A DNA stretch of 64,000 nt. It comes from Desulfovibrio sp. DV. GTDB taxonomy: Bacteria > Desulfobacterota > Desulfovibrionia > Desulfovibrionales > Desulfovibrionaceae. Where the stretch lies: assembly GCF_001936595.1 (NCBI RefSeq), contig NZ_MLBG01000005.1:32288-96287 (forward strand), given 5' to 3'. Both the position numbers and the translations under genes were made by a program. Every line of letters begins with the position of its first letter. Position 1 is the first letter of the stretch. Shown here in pieces: positions 16,263-28,402 of this stretch. The notes beneath the pieces are model-generated. The model was not told the origin of the DNA and did no database searches. It saw only the letters and a program-made list of their open reading frames with translations.

Positions 16263-18565
16263 TCACCCCACCGGAAAAAGCCGGGCTCCGTCGGCTGCGT
16301 CTTCCACCCGGTAACCCAGGGCCTCGATGGCCTGGCGCAGGGCATCGGCCCGGGCGAAATCACGGGCCTCCCGGGCTGCGGCCCGCTCGCCGCAGAGCCG
16401 GGCCGCCTCGGCCGGCCACAGGGCGCGCGGCGCCGGCAGGCGGGTGGCGTCGAGCAGGCCCAGGGCGCTGTCGGCCTGGGCCAGGCCGGCCAGCAGCCGC
16501 GCGGCGTCGCCCGGAGGCAGGGAACCTGTGGCCAGGGCGGCATTGGCATAGCGGCAAAAGGCAAAAAGGGCCGGCCAGAAATGGTAGACCGACAGATCGT
16601 CGGCCAGGAACGTTTCCAGGGACGCCTCCAGGCGCTCGGCTTCACCGGCCGCAGCCAGTCCCGGCGCGGCGTCATTGGTGGCGGCCAGGGTCAGGTTGGC
16701 GGCCAGTTCCTGGATGCGGCTGCGGTTTCGCTCCCACATGGCCAGGGCGTCAGGGGTGGCGGAAAGCGGCTTGTGGTAGCTCGTGGACAACAGCCAGGCC
16801 CGGATGGACAGGGGATGGACGCCAAGGGCCAGCAGATCGTCCAGGCGCGGCACGCCTTCGATGCCTTCCCGGCCCGACACCCGGCCGCCGGCCAGCCAGG
16901 CCGCCGGGGGAAAGCCCGGCCCCGCCGGGCCCAGATGGCCCGGAGGTTTTCCAGATGGGGAAACGTCTTGTCCTCGTCGGCCACGACCACGGTCACGGCC
17001 GGCAGGGTCTTGGCCGCTGCCGCCGCCATCTGCAAAAACCAGCTCGGCCGCACATTGCCCCAGGGTGTCACCAGGATATCCCCGGCCTTGAGGTCTTTGA
17101 GGCTCACGCGCTTAAGCAGGGTGAAATCCCGGGGATGGTCCTTGGCGTAGGAATCGAGGTCCACGGTCTTGCCAAGGGCCAGCTTGGTCATGTCCAGGCC
17201 AAGCAGCCGGCCGTAGGCCTTGTCCCGGGCCACGTCGAAATAGACGCTGCGCAGCTTTTCGTAGGCCAGCCCCTTGTCCATGAGCTTGCGGGTCATGGAC
17301 AGGGATTCCTCCAGGGCGTCGCCGGCCAGGGGAAAGACGGCCCCGGCCACGCCCAAAAGCGCTGCATAGCCGGCCACGCGCTCCCGGGCCGTGGCGGCAA
17401 ATTCCCGGCACTTGAGCCCGGCCGCCCGGGAGGCTTCCAGGCAGCGGTCGTCGAGATCGGCCAGCCCCACGGCCAGGGTCGGCCGGCCCCCGCCCCGGAC
17501 CAGGGCCCGGGCCAGGACGTCGAGGACGACCACCCGCCGCCAGGCGTCCAGGTCGCCGGGATCGGACAGGGGCGGACCAAAGGTGAAAAGCCCTGGCGAG
17601 GCGGCGGCCGGGTCGAGATAGACCGGCGAGGCCGGCCCGACGCTGCCAAGGGCCACGCCCTTTTTCTCGGGCGCGGCAAAAAGCGTGGTGGAGAGGTAGC
17701 GCTCGCCGCTGTCGGCCAGGATGACCACCACAAGGCCCGTGGCCAGTTCCGAGGCCAGCCGCGTGGCCGCAGCCATGGCCGCGCCGCCGCTCATGCCGAT
17801 CAAAAGCCCTTCCTCCCGGGCCAGACGCCGGGCCATGGCAAAGGCCTCGTCGTCCTCAACCGGCACAATGGCGTCCAGGGCGTGCTTGTCGAAGATGCCC
17901 GGCGGATAGGACTCCTGCATGTTTTTAAGGCCCTGGATCTTGTGGCCGGGCCTGGGCTCCACGGCAATGACCTGGCAGGCCGAGTTCAACTCTTTGAGTT
18001 TCTTGACCAGTCCCATGGCCGTACCCGACGTGCCAAGGGCCGCGACCACGTGGGTGACCCGGCCTTCGGTCGCCTCGAAAATTTCCACGGCCGTGGCCGC
18101 GTAGTGGGCCTCGATGCTGGCCGGATTGTTGAACTGGTCCATGAGCACGTAGCGCTCGGGTTCCTCCCGGGCCAGCCGGTAGGCCTCCTCGATGGCCCCG
18201 TCCGTGCCGAGGTTGCCCGGGGTGAGCACGATCTCTGCGCCGTAAGCCCGCATGATGCGCTTTCGCTCCTCCGAGGCCGAGGCCGGCATGAGCAGCTTCA
18301 ACTTGTAGCCCTTGACGGCGCAGACCATGGCCAGCCCGATGCCGGTATTGCCGGAGGTGGCCTCGATGACCGTGCGTCCGGGCGTCAATTCGCCGGCGCG
18401 CTCGGCCGCCTCGATCATGGCCAGGGCCACCCGGTCCTTGATGGAGCCGCCGGGGTTTCGCATCTCGATTTTGGCGCAAACGGTCACCGCCGGGTTGGGA
18501 GAAACCCGGCCCATGCGCACAAGCGGGGTCTGGCCGACCAGGGACAATACGGAATCATGAATCAT
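16263..18565 (-). pseudogene. Cysteine synthase / CysRS-like fusion, broken by one frameshift
   Basis: The N-terminal half is a PLP-dependent O-acetylserine sulfhydrylase: NPGGSIKDRVALAM (Schiff-base Lys), EATSGNTGIG and GTSGTAMG. The C-terminal half resembles class I cysteinyl-tRNA synthetase but lacks a recognisable HIGH motif and zinc ligands, so it is unlikely to charge tRNA. This fusion is known in Desulfovibrio. The frame changes around 16915-16925: the upstream frame goes from DEDKTFPHLENLRAIWARRG into arginine-rich nonsense, while another frame continues as GRVSGREGIEGVPRLDDLLALG to the normal end. One missing base in a GC run would explain it. It may be a real mutation or a sequencing error. 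Start ATG 18565. Confidence 0.8.
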
Positions 18566-18689
18566 GGCACGCCTCGCAGGATAAAGCCCGGTCATGGCCG
18601 GACAGGAAACGTGGTAGGCAAAAAATCGTCAACCGGCAAGAGTGGCAGGAAATTTGCTTGAGGCCAGGCAGCAAACCAAGGATGGGACC

Positions 18690-20459
18690 ATGGAGATCAA
18701 CAAGTACCTTGCCGACAATCTCGCCTGGCTGGCCGAGTCCGGCGACCCGACGGGCCGCTGGCTGGCCGGCTGCAATCCTGATCCGGCCATCGTCCACGAG
18801 CGGCTTTTCCGCAATCCGGGCGGCGTCATCGACTGGCGCATGGACGACGGGCAAAGCCTTTTTGAGAAGCTGCCGCCGCCGTTTTTCTACAAGGACTGGC
18901 GGCCCACGGAAAAGCTCGAAGGCGCAGCCACGATCATCATCGGCACGGCCCTTGGCTATGGTCTCAACCATGTGCTGACCGGCACGCCCAACTCCCACAA
19001 GGTGCTGGTAGTGGAACCGCGGCCGGAAATGCTGCTGGCCTGCCTGGGACAGACCGATTATCGGCCGTTTCTGGCCCATGGCAAGCTGCGCTTCGTGCCG
19101 CCCGAGGCCCCGGCCATCGAAGCGGCCCTGCAAACTCTCGACGTCAGCTTCCTTTTCTCACGGATTTTCCTGCGAAACGACATGGCCTGCAAGCAAATGG
19201 GGCCGGAATATTCCCGGCTCACAGCCCTGGTCAAAGCCAAGCTCGAAAGCCTGTCCGTGGAACTGACCACGCTGCGCCAGAAGCAGGAAGTCATGGTCGG
19301 CCACGAGCTTCGCAACTACGGCCGGGCCATGGACGAAGGCAGTCTGGTCCGGGTGGCCGGCATGGCCAAAGGTTTGACAGCCGTGCTCCTTGGCGCCGGT
19401 CCGTCCCTGGCCGACTTCGCCCCGCTGCTGCGCCGCCACCGGGACAAGGGCTTTTACGCCGCTGCGCTGCAGACCCTGCCGGCCCTGGAACGCCTGGGCA
19501 TCAAGCCCGACCTGTGCCTGGCCATCGATTATAACGACAACATGGTAAACAGCCTGGAGAATCTGACCGACCCGGACTTTGCCGCCGACATTCCCTTCAT
19601 CTATTCCACCAAGATGGCTCCGGCCGTCCTGGCCCGCTATCCCGGCCCCAAAATTCCACTGTGGACCCAGGGCGGCATCGGCACCTACGTGCTCAAGGAC
19701 CAGGAGCTGGTCCTCGACGCCGGCGGCAACGTCTCCGTCACCCTGGAACGCTTTCTCACCTGGGCCGGGGCCGAACGCTTCATCCTGGCCGGCTGCGACC
19801 TGTCCTGGAAGGGGTCGAGCACCCACGTCGCCGGCCACCACAACGCCGGCTGGGTCCATACCTACAACCCGCAGGAAGACGTGAAGCTGGCCAACCAGCA
19901 GGGCGAGGCCATCTACACCCACCTCGGCTTCCTGGCCGCCAAACGGGACATCGAAAAAGACATCGCCACCTCCCGGGCCGGGTTTTTCAACCTCTACGGC
20001 GGCGGCGTCGTCATCGACGGAGCCGTCAACATCGGCCCGGACGACCTGGAGTCCGGCGAACTGCTGGCCAGCCAGGGCATTGCCAAACAGGTGTTCCTCG
20101 ACGCGCTGGCCCGGGCTTCGCGGCCCTGCACCCGGCCGGTGTTTTCGCCCAAGACCGACGCCTGGGCCACATCGCTTAAAAACGCCTCGCGGCGGCTGGA
20201 AAAGCTCGTGCGCAAGGCCGACAAGCACCAGGGCGAAATCCGGCAACTGCTGTCCCAAATCCAGTTCTTCACCCGGCATGACCCGCTGTACATGCCCTAT
20301 CTGTACAACGAGATCATGGACCTGGCCGGGCTGGTCCAGACCAAGGCCCGCTACGGCGTCAAGGAATTGGCGACCTTCAAGGCCATCCGCCAACGCATCC
20401 TGGCCAAGACCCGGGAAATAGACGTCTGCCTCGCCCCGTCCGGGTCATGGGCGGCGTAG
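18690..20459 (+). CDS. DUF115 / motility-associated (Maf-type) protein
   Basis: The 589-residue protein contains the DUF115 (MptE-like) core: GLTAVLLGAGPSLADFAPLL near residue 235 and ALERLGIKPDLCLAIDYND after it, then FILAGCDLSW. Related Maf proteins transfer sialic- or pseudaminic-type sugars to flagellin, and in archaea the fold is a pterin pyrophosphokinase. The start METINKYL-like MEINKYLADNLAW at ATG 18690 has AAGGA upstream. The N-terminal 200 residues are family-specific. A flagellin glycosylation role is likely but rests on the family only. Confidence 0.8.
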   Translation: MEINKYLADNLAWLAESGDPTGRWLAGCNPDPAIVHERLFRNPGGVIDWRMDDGQSLFEKLPPPFFYKDWRPTEKLEGAATIIIGTALGYGLNHVLTGTPNSHKVLVVEPRPEMLLACLGQTDYRPFLAHGKLRFVPPEAPAIEAALQTLDVSFLFSRIFLRNDMACKQMGPEYSRLTALVKAKLESLSVELTTLRQKQEVMVGHELRNYGRAMDEGSLVRVAGMAKGLTAVLLGAGPSLADFAPLLRRHRDKGFYAAALQTLPALERLGIKPDLCLAIDYNDNMVNSLENLTDPDFAADIPFIYSTKMAPAVLARYPGPKIPLWTQGGIGTYVLKDQELVLDAGGNVSVTLERFLTWAGAERFILAGCDLSWKGSSTHVAGHHNAGWVHTYNPQEDVKLANQQGEAIYTHLGFLAAKRDIEKDIATSRAGFFNLYGGGVVIDGAVNIGPDDLESGELLASQGIAKQVFLDALARASRPCTRPVFSPKTDAWATSLKNASRRLEKLVRKADKHQGEIRQLLSQIQFFTRHDPLYMPYLYNEIMDLAGLVQTKARYGVKELATFKAIRQRILAKTREIDVCLAPSGSWAA

Positions 20460-20481
20460 AGAAAGAGGAAAGAGGGAAGAG

Positions 20482-20525
20482 TGCCTCCGGCGGCCAAAGG
20501 GCAGTGCCCTTTGGAAACCCACCTG
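20482..20525 (+). repeat. 3'-end hairpin repeat, copy 4 (type A)
   Basis: It follows the DUF115 gene by 23 nt: purine leader, GCCTCCGGCGGC, arms CCAAAGGGCA / TGCCCTTTGG (20494-20514), then AAACCCACCTGG. It faces copy 5 of the convergent thiE gene. Confidence 0.85.
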
Positions 20526-20579
20526 GAAGACACGTTTTTTTGGGGGGGAAGTGGCCGGGCGCGACCGTTTGGAAATTTT

Positions 20580-20629
20580 CCCCTTTGCAGGGGTCCGGGG
20601 GGATCATCCCCCCGGCCGCCGGAGGCATT
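20580..20629 (-). repeat. 3'-end hairpin repeat, copy 5 (type B)
   Basis: Downstream of thiE on the minus strand: GCCTCCGGCGGC, arms CCGGGGGGAT / ATCCCCCCGG (20595-20615), then ACCCCTGCAAAGGGG. The flanks match type A while the stem sequence is entirely different. Confidence 0.85.
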
Positions 20630-20660
20630 CCCCCTTCTTCCTCTTCCTCTGCTCTCACAC

Positions 20661-21305
20661 TTACTTCACACCAGCCGCGTCCACGATGGCGCGCAGTTGA
20701 CGGGCCGCAGCTTGCGGGTCGGCTGCCGAGCACACGGCTGACACCACGGCCAGCCCGGCCACGCCCGTGGCCATGACTGCGGCGGCATTGGCCGGGGCCA
20801 CTGCGCCGATAGCCAGCACCGGGACCTCGGCCAGGGCCAGCATCCGGGCCAGCCCGGCCAGCCCCTGGGGCGCGCCGGCATCCTTTTTGGTCGCCGTGGC
20901 AAAGACCGGCCCGGCCCCGAGGTAATCGACCGGCATCCCCCTGGCGGCCCGGGCCTCGTCCTCGCCGGTGACGGACAGCCCGATGATCCGGTCCGGCCCG
21001 ATAAGGGCGCGCACATCGGCCGGATGCATGTCGTCCTGGCCCACATGCACGCCGTCAGCCCCGGCCGCCAGGGCCACATCCACCCGGTCGTTGATGACAA
21101 GGCGCGCGCCGAGCGGACGGATGCAGGCGGCCAGCCCCCGGGCCAGTTCCACGAATTCGCGGGTGGTGGCGTTTTTTTCCCGCAGTTGCACAAGGCGCGC
21201 CCCGCCGGCCACGGCCCGGCCCACCACGTCAAACAGGTCGCGGCCTAACAGTGCCGCCCGGTCCGTGACCAGACACAGACCCAGGTCGAAAACCGGCCGG
21301 CTCAT
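20661..21305 (-). CDS. thiE: Thiamine-phosphate synthase ThiE
   Basis: The 214-residue TIM-barrel enzyme couples hydroxymethylpyrimidine diphosphate to thiazole phosphate. Visible motifs are [38 protein letters not shown] and the phosphate-binding [18 protein letters not shown]. The start [16 protein letters not shown] overlaps the thiM stop as ATGA. The pair forms a thiazole salvage unit. Confidence 0.95.
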   Translation of the reverse strand: MSRPVFDLGLCLVTDRAALLGRDLFDVVGRAVAGGARLVQLREKNATTREFVELARGLAACIRPLGARLVINDRVDVALAAGADGVHVGQDDMHPADVRALIGPDRIIGLSVTGEDEARAARGMPVDYLGAGPVFATATKKDAGAPQGLAGLARMLALAEVPVLAIGAVAPANAAAVMATGVAGLAVVSAVCSAADPQAAARQLRAIVDAAGVK

Positions 21306-22102
21306 GCCAACACCCGCACGCCGGCCGCGATGTCGGCCTCGGTCAGATTGTACACCACATCGAGAAAACGCACGGCCAGACTGCCCGGTCCGGCCACACC
21401 GGCAGCGGCCAGGGTCCCGGCGGCGGCCATGACGGCCATGGCGTGGACCGTGGCCGAAAGCCGGTTGGGGTTGACCGCCAGAAAGGCGCCGACAAAGGCC
21501 GTGGCCGTGCAGCCAAGGCCCGTGACCCGGGTCATCATCACGTGGCCGCCGGCCAGCTCCACTGCATCGCGGCCGTCGGTTATAACATCGACCTCGCCGC
21601 TGACGCACACCACGCAGCCCAGGCCCTGGGCCAGGGACGTGGCCGCCTTGATGGCCTCGCGGCTGGAATGCTGGCTGTCTGCGCCCTTGGAGGCGACATT
21701 GCTGCCGGCCAGATAGAGTATCTCCGAGGCATTGCCCCGGATGGCGGCCAGGCGCACGGATTCGATGATGGTTTTCGCCACCTCCCGACGCCGGCTGGTG
21801 GCCCCAACAGCCACCGGATCAAAGGCCACCGGTACCCCGGCCTCGCCGGCGGCGGTGGCCGCCGCCACCATGGCTGCCACGTTTTCGTCGCCCGGCGTCC
21901 CCATATTGCACACCACGGACCGGGCCAGCGCAGCCAGTTCGGCGGCATCGGCCGGATGATGGGTCATGGCCGGCGACGCGCCAAGGGCCAGCAGGGCGTT
22001 GGCCGTGACATTGGTGACCACGTTGTTGGTGATGTTGACAACCAGCGGGGCCTGCTCGCGGATGCGGTTCAAATCGGAAAAAACAGCGGCAGCAAAATCC
22101 AT
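21302..22102 (-). CDS. thiM: Hydroxyethylthiazole kinase ThiM
   Basis: The 266-residue ribokinase-like enzyme phosphorylates hydroxyethylthiazole for thiamine salvage. Signatures are [26 protein letters not shown] at the N-terminus, [20 protein letters not shown], and the catalytic [17 protein letters not shown] near residue 200. Start [16 protein letters not shown] (ATG 22102) matches the family. I found no TPP riboswitch upstream. Confidence 0.95.
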   Translation of the reverse strand: MDFAAAVFSDLNRIREQAPLVVNITNNVVTNVTANALLALGASPAMTHHPADAAELAALARSVVCNMGTPGDENVAAMVAAATAAGEAGVPVAFDPVAVGATSRRREVAKTIIESVRLAAIRGNASEILYLAGSNVASKGADSQHSSREAIKAATSLAQGLGCVVCVSGEVDVITDGRDAVELAGGHVMMTRVTGLGCTATAFVGAFLAVNPNRLSATVHAMAVMAAAGTLAAAGVAGPGSLAVRFLDVVYNLTEADIAAGVRVLA

Positions 22103-22218
22103 AGCGATTATCCGGGGTTTTGAGGTTGGTGGGGGCATGACCCGGCTGAAACTAGCCTGGGCCACGCCCCTTGGCAACGCCCGCATTGACTCCGGCTTCG
22201 CATAGGCTATATTGCATC

Positions 22219-23847
22219 ATGCCCCGCCGTGACAGCCACATTGTCCTTCTTGCGGTTCTTGCCTGGACAACGCTTCTGGGCCTTCTCTTTGCCATTCAAT
22301 ACCAGTCCGACCGCCAGAGTACCCAGACCATGATGTTGCAGGCAGCCCGGGGCATCTTTCAACAGATTGTCATCACCCGGGAATGGAACGCCGGGCACGG
22401 CGGCGTGTACGTGCCGGTCACCGGGGAAACCAGGCCCAATCCCTATCTTCCTGCGGAAAACCGCAGCCTGACCACCACCGACGGCCAGCAACTGGCCTGG
22501 ATCAATCCGGCGTACATGACCCGGCAGATTTCCGAGGTGGCCGGCAAGCGGGACGGCATCAGCCTGCACATCACCAGCCTCAAGCCCCTGCGCCCGGAAA
22601 ATGCGCCCACCCCCTGGGAAACCCGGGCACTCTGGGACTTCGAGGAAGACATCCCGGAAGCCTACACCCTGGATCAGCCTCCGGACGGGCCGGTCTTTCG
22701 CTATATGGCCCCCCTGCCGGTCACCGAATCCTGCCTGCCCTGCCACACCCGTCAAGGTTATCAGCTTGGCGAGGTGCGCGGCGGTATCAGCGTCAATTTG
22801 CCGGCCGGCTATTTCATCGCCGCCCAATCCGCCGCCCTGGGCGGCACCGCCGGGCTGTACACCCTGATCTGGCTGGTCGGGGCGATCAGCACCGGCGTCG
22901 GCACGGCCACCATCCTGTCCGGCAAAACCCGGGCCGAGGCAGCCAGCCGGGCCAAGTCCGCCTTCATGGCCATTTTGAGCCATGAACTGCGCACACCCTT
23001 AAACGGGGTCCTGGGCATGTTGGGACTGGCCCGCTCGACCGAACTGACCGAGGAACAGCAGTCCCTGCTGGCCGATGCCCAGGCCGCCGCCCAGACCATG
23101 AATCTCCATGTCCAGGAGCTGCTGGAACTGGCCGGTCTGGAAAACGGCCAGGACCTTCTACAAAAGACCTGCTTTTCCCCGGCCGTACTCCTGGCCGAGG
23201 CCACCGCCCCCTTTGCCGCCGCTGCCCGCAGCAAAGATCTGGCTTTCTCCGTCGCCCCGGACCCCGCCTTGCCGGCGCACCTTGTCGGCGACGGGGCGCG
23301 GTTTGTCCGCATCCTCGGTCTTGTGCTGGATAACGCCGTCAAATTCACCGACTCGGGGAGCATCACCGTGGCCCTGGCCCCGGGCGGCCTGGAGGACGGG
23401 CGCTACGTCCTTTCCGCCACTGTGGCCGACACCGGCTGCGGCATCCCCCCGCCGCGGCTCACCGCCATCTTCGAGCCGTTTTTCCAGGATGCCGACATCC
23501 TCACCCGGCGCTTTCCCGGCCTGGGCGTGGGACTGACCATTGCCCGCCGCCACGTCGAGATTCTTGGCGGGACGCTGACCGCCGACAGCCGCCCCGGCAG
23601 CGGCTCGACCTTCACACTGCGTGCTCCTTTTGAGACGAGAGGCGACGAGCGTAGAGAAGAGGAAGCGTGCCGGCGGCCGGGGCATGCGTGGGAGAAGAGG
23701 AGGAATGCCTCCGGCGGCCGGGGGATGATCCCCCCGGACCCCTGCAAAGGGGAAAAATGGAAAGGGGGTGATTTGCTCTTTCAGTCGGCCGGAAGTCAGA
23801 ACTGCATCCCAACGCAACAGCCTGTCACCCACGACCACTCCCCATAA
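22219..23847 (+). CDS. Membrane sensor histidine kinase with c-type haem motif
   Basis: The 542-residue protein starts MPRRDSHIVLLAV. TM1 is at about 8-26. A periplasmic DUF3365-like domain contains ESCLPCHTRQGY, a CxxCH haem-attachment site, and TM2 is near 205-225. HisKA follows with the phospho-acceptor in LSHELRTPLNGVLG, then HATPase with LDNAVKFTDSG, ADTGCGIP and GLGVGLTIARRHVEILGG. It lacks a receiver domain and no response regulator is adjacent. After the last kinase motif the frame reads through a purine leader and a type B repeat, adding about 70 foreign residues. The ancestral stop was probably a TGA near 23634, lost by a one-base change. Confidence 0.85.
   Translation: MPRRDSHIVLLAVLAWTTLLGLLFAIQYQSDRQSTQTMMLQAARGIFQQIVITREWNAGHGGVYVPVTGETRPNPYLPAENRSLTTTDGQQLAWINPAYMTRQISEVAGKRDGISLHITSLKPLRPENAPTPWETRALWDFEEDIPEAYTLDQPPDGPVFRYMAPLPVTESCLPCHTRQGYQLGEVRGGISVNLPAGYFIAAQSAALGGTAGLYTLIWLVGAISTGVGTATILSGKTRAEAASRAKSAFMAILSHELRTPLNGVLGMLGLARSTELTEEQQSLLADAQAAAQTMNLHVQELLELAGLENGQDLLQKTCFSPAVLLAEATAPFAAAARSKDLAFSVAPDPALPAHLVGDGARFVRILGLVLDNAVKFTDSGSITVALAPGGLEDGRYVLSATVADTGCGIPPPRLTAIFEPFFQDADILTRRFPGLGVGLTIARRHVEILGGTLTADSRPGSGSTFTLRAPFETRGDERREEEACRRPGHAWEKRRNASGGRGMIPPDPCKGEKWKGGDLLFQSAGSQNCIPTQQPVTHDHSP
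23705..23752 (+). repeat. 3'-end hairpin repeat, copy 6 (type B)
   Basis: GCCTCCGGCGGC, arms CCGGGGGAT / ATCCCCCCGG (23718-23737, one G fewer on the left), then ACCCCTGCAAAGGGG. It lies inside the extended frame of the sensor kinase. A degenerate leader/GTGCCGGCGGCC block precedes it at about 23668. Confidence 0.85.
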
Positions 23848-23862
23848 AAACCCTTTGCCTTT

Positions 23863-23907
23863 CAGGTGGGATTCCAAAGGGCTCAGCCCTTTGGCCGCCG
23901 GAGGCAC
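23863..23907 (-). repeat. 3'-end hairpin repeat, copy 7 (type A)
   Basis: Downstream of clpB and its terminator on the minus strand: long purine leader, GCCTCCGGCGGC, arms CCAAAGGGCT / AGCCCTTTGG (23874-23894), AATCCCACCTG. It faces copy 6 of the convergent kinase gene. Confidence 0.85.
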
Positions 23908-23957
23908 TCTTTTCTCTTCCTCTTCCTCTTCACCTTCCCCTTCTCTCCCTCTATCAC

Positions 23958-23992
23958 GCAAAAAAGGCCGCTTCCTTGCGGATGCGGCCTTT
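23958..23992 (-). terminator. Terminator of the cbpA-cbpM-clpB operon
   Basis: On the minus strand, AAAGGCCGC pairs with GCGGCCTTT around a 12-nt loop and continues into a T run, about 20 nt past the clpB stop. The 3'-end repeat comes after it, so the repeat may not be in the terminated transcript. Confidence 0.85.
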
Positions 23993-24013
23993 CGTTGGTC
24001 GGCAATGTGGGAT

Positions 24014-26614
<2,601 letters not shown>

Positions 26615-26742
26615 ACAATGTCCTCCTCCGTGGCTGCATCAGAGATAAGAACGCCGGCGGAAATTGCAACAACCCAAAACAATTTTTTCTGTCAACGAGC
26701 GAAAACTTCAAAAACACTTGACCGTTTCTTGGTATGTCTCAG

Positions 26743-27060
26743 CTATAAGAGTCGATGCAGCTCATTGACCTTGCCTTCAAGATACTCGATACGCTCCAGC
26801 AGATCGACAACAATGCTTGCACCCAGGAGCGGCAGCTCGAAATCGCGCTTGATGCGGTCGAGCTTGCGCAATCTGTAGACGTCCCGGCTGCGAAACAAAA
26901 ACGCCTCGGACGTGGTGCGTTCCGGCGTGATCCAGCCAAGTTCGATAAGCTCCCCCACCACCGCAGAATCGAGTCCGGTCAACTCCTGGACCTGGGCCAG
27001 ACTGAGACGCTCGGACCGGGCGGGGAGGCTGCCGGCAATAACGATGTGCTTGATCTCCAT
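26743..27060 (-). CDS. cbpM: Chaperone modulator CbpM
   Basis: The 105-residue MerR-like protein (MEIKHIVIAGSLPARSERLSLAQVQELTGL...) has a helix-turn-helix and a C-terminal coiled-coil (LLERIEYLEGKVNELHRLL). In E. coli CbpM binds the J domain of CbpA and inhibits it. It lies 17 nt after cbpA in the same orientation, which supports the name over a generic MerR regulator. Confidence 0.85.
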   Translation of the reverse strand: MEIKHIVIAGSLPARSERLSLAQVQELTGLDSAVVGELIELGWITPERTTSEAFLFRSRDVYRLRKLDRIKRDFELPLLGASIVVDLLERIEYLEGKVNELHRLL

Positions 27061-27077
27061 GGCGACCTCTCTTGGCC

Positions 27078-28106
27078 CTAAAACGGCCGGGGGTTGAAAT
27101 CAGAGGCTTGGGCCAGCTTTTCCCAGAGTTCCCGCTCCTCGTCCGTGAGGCTGCCCGGAACCTGCACCATGAGCCGCACCAACTGATCGCCGCGCTTGCC
27201 CTGGCCCCCCAGGCCCTTGCCGGCCAGACGGAGCTTGCGGCCCGACGACGAACCGGCCGGGATGGACATCTCCACGGCCCCGTCCAGGGTCGGCACCCGG
27301 ACCTTGGCCCCAAGGGCGGCCTCCCAGGGGGCCAGGGGCAGATCCAAAATGACGTTGCCCTCTTCCAGCTTGAACAGGGCATGGGGCATGATCCTGACCT
27401 TGAGATAGAGATCCCCGGCCTTGCCCCCGGCCCGGCCGGCATTGCCCTGGCCGGAGAGACGGATTTTCGCCCCGTCGCGCACGCCGGCCGGAATGGACAC
27501 GCTCAGGCGCTTGGTGCCCAGGCGCGGCGCACCATCAGGACCGATGGTCTGCTCCTGGAAAGCCACTTCCTTGGCCCCGCCGAGGTAGGCTTCCTCCAGG
27601 GTCAGCTCCAGGCTGGCATTGGCGTCGGAGCCGCGCGACGGTCCCCGGGAATAGCCCCCGGCCCCGCCAAAACCGCCCGCGCCGCCAAAACCGCCGAAAT
27701 CCCCAAAGGACCCGCCCCGGTCCTGGCGTCCGCGAGGGCCGGCCGCCCCGCCCACGCCGCCGAAAATGGTCTCGAAAAAGTCGGAAAAGGCCCCGGCGTC
27801 GAACTGCTGGCCGCCCTGGCCGCCGAAGTTGTACTGCACGTTTTCAAAGCCCGGCGGACGCTGGAAATTCTGGCCATGCTGCCAATTGGCCCCCAGCGAA
27901 TCAAAAAGCTTGCGCTTCTCCGGGTCTTTTAGGACCTCATAGGCCTCGCTGCACTCCTTGAACTTCTTTTCCGCGTCCGGATCGTTCTGATTGAGGTCAG
28001 GATGGTGCTTGCGGGCCAACTTCTTGAACGCCTTGGATATTTCTTCCTGGCTGGCAGCCTTGGTCACCCCCAGGATCTTATAATAGTCTTTGTATTCAAC
28101 GCTCAT
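27078..28106 (-). CDS. cbpA: DnaJ-type co-chaperone CbpA
   Basis: The 342-residue protein starts MSVEYKDYYKILGV. It has a J domain with KHHPDLN (the HPD that stimulates DnaK), a Gly/Phe-rich linker (about 120-180) and two C-terminal substrate-binding barrels without the cysteine zinc fingers of DnaJ. That architecture is CbpA/DnaJ class II. GAGAGAAAG precedes the ATG. It is the first gene of the chaperone operon. Confidence 0.93.
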   Translation of the reverse strand: MSVEYKDYYKILGVTKAASQEEISKAFKKLARKHHPDLNQNDPDAEKKFKECSEAYEVLKDPEKRKLFDSLGANWQHGQNFQRPPGFENVQYNFGGQGGQQFDAGAFSDFFETIFGGVGGAAGPRGRQDRGGSFGDFGGFGGAGGFGGAGGYSRGPSRGSDANASLELTLEEAYLGGAKEVAFQEQTIGPDGAPRLGTKRLSVSIPAGVRDGAKIRLSGQGNAGRAGGKAGDLYLKVRIMPHALFKLEEGNVILDLPLAPWEAALGAKVRVPTLDGAVEMSIPAGSSSGRKLRLAGKGLGGQGKRGDQLVRLMVQVPGSLTDEERELWEKLAQASDFNPRPF

Positions 28107-28153
28107 AGGGGCTTTCTCTCCCGTTTTCCCGGCTGGTTTCCCGGCAAGTTTAC

Positions 28154-28181
28154 ATAATAAGCCGACATCGGACTGCGTCAA
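28154..28181 (-). promoter_or_regulatory. Promoter of the cbpA-cbpM-clpB operon
   Basis: On the minus strand, TTGACG, a 16-nt spacer and TATTAT form a sigma70-like promoter about 48 nt upstream of the cbpA start. No CIRCE element is visible. Confidence 0.55.
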
Positions 28182-28402
28182 CCATCCCGGTCGATTCTCC
28201 AGCCGGACCGCTGCCCTGGCAGTATTACACCAGGGCCGCGGCAAAGGCCATAGGCTCCCGCCCGGCCGGGCTTGCCGGATGCGAGCCAGGCCGGGCCCCT
28301 GGCGGCACAGGCGCCCGCCAGCCAGCACCCCGGGCCGGACCAGACTCGTCCGGCCCGGTCCCGGCTTGCCAAGGGCGATGGTTGCCTATAGCCTCTCCGG
28401 CC

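Noticed and set aside
15962..18661. Very long open frame antisense to the cysK fusion gene
   Set aside because: It is a high-GC shadow: low-complexity Gly/Arg/Pro composition, no motifs, and the opposite strand encodes recognised domains. The same applies to long frames antisense to clpB (24341-26878), the TPR-methyltransferase (44592-46892) and the partial gene at 101-1261.
22103..22218. TPP riboswitch upstream of thiM
   Set aside because: Neither the CTGAGA core nor the ACCCTTTGAACCTGAT-type arm is present; the CAAGGGGCG stretch alone is not enough.
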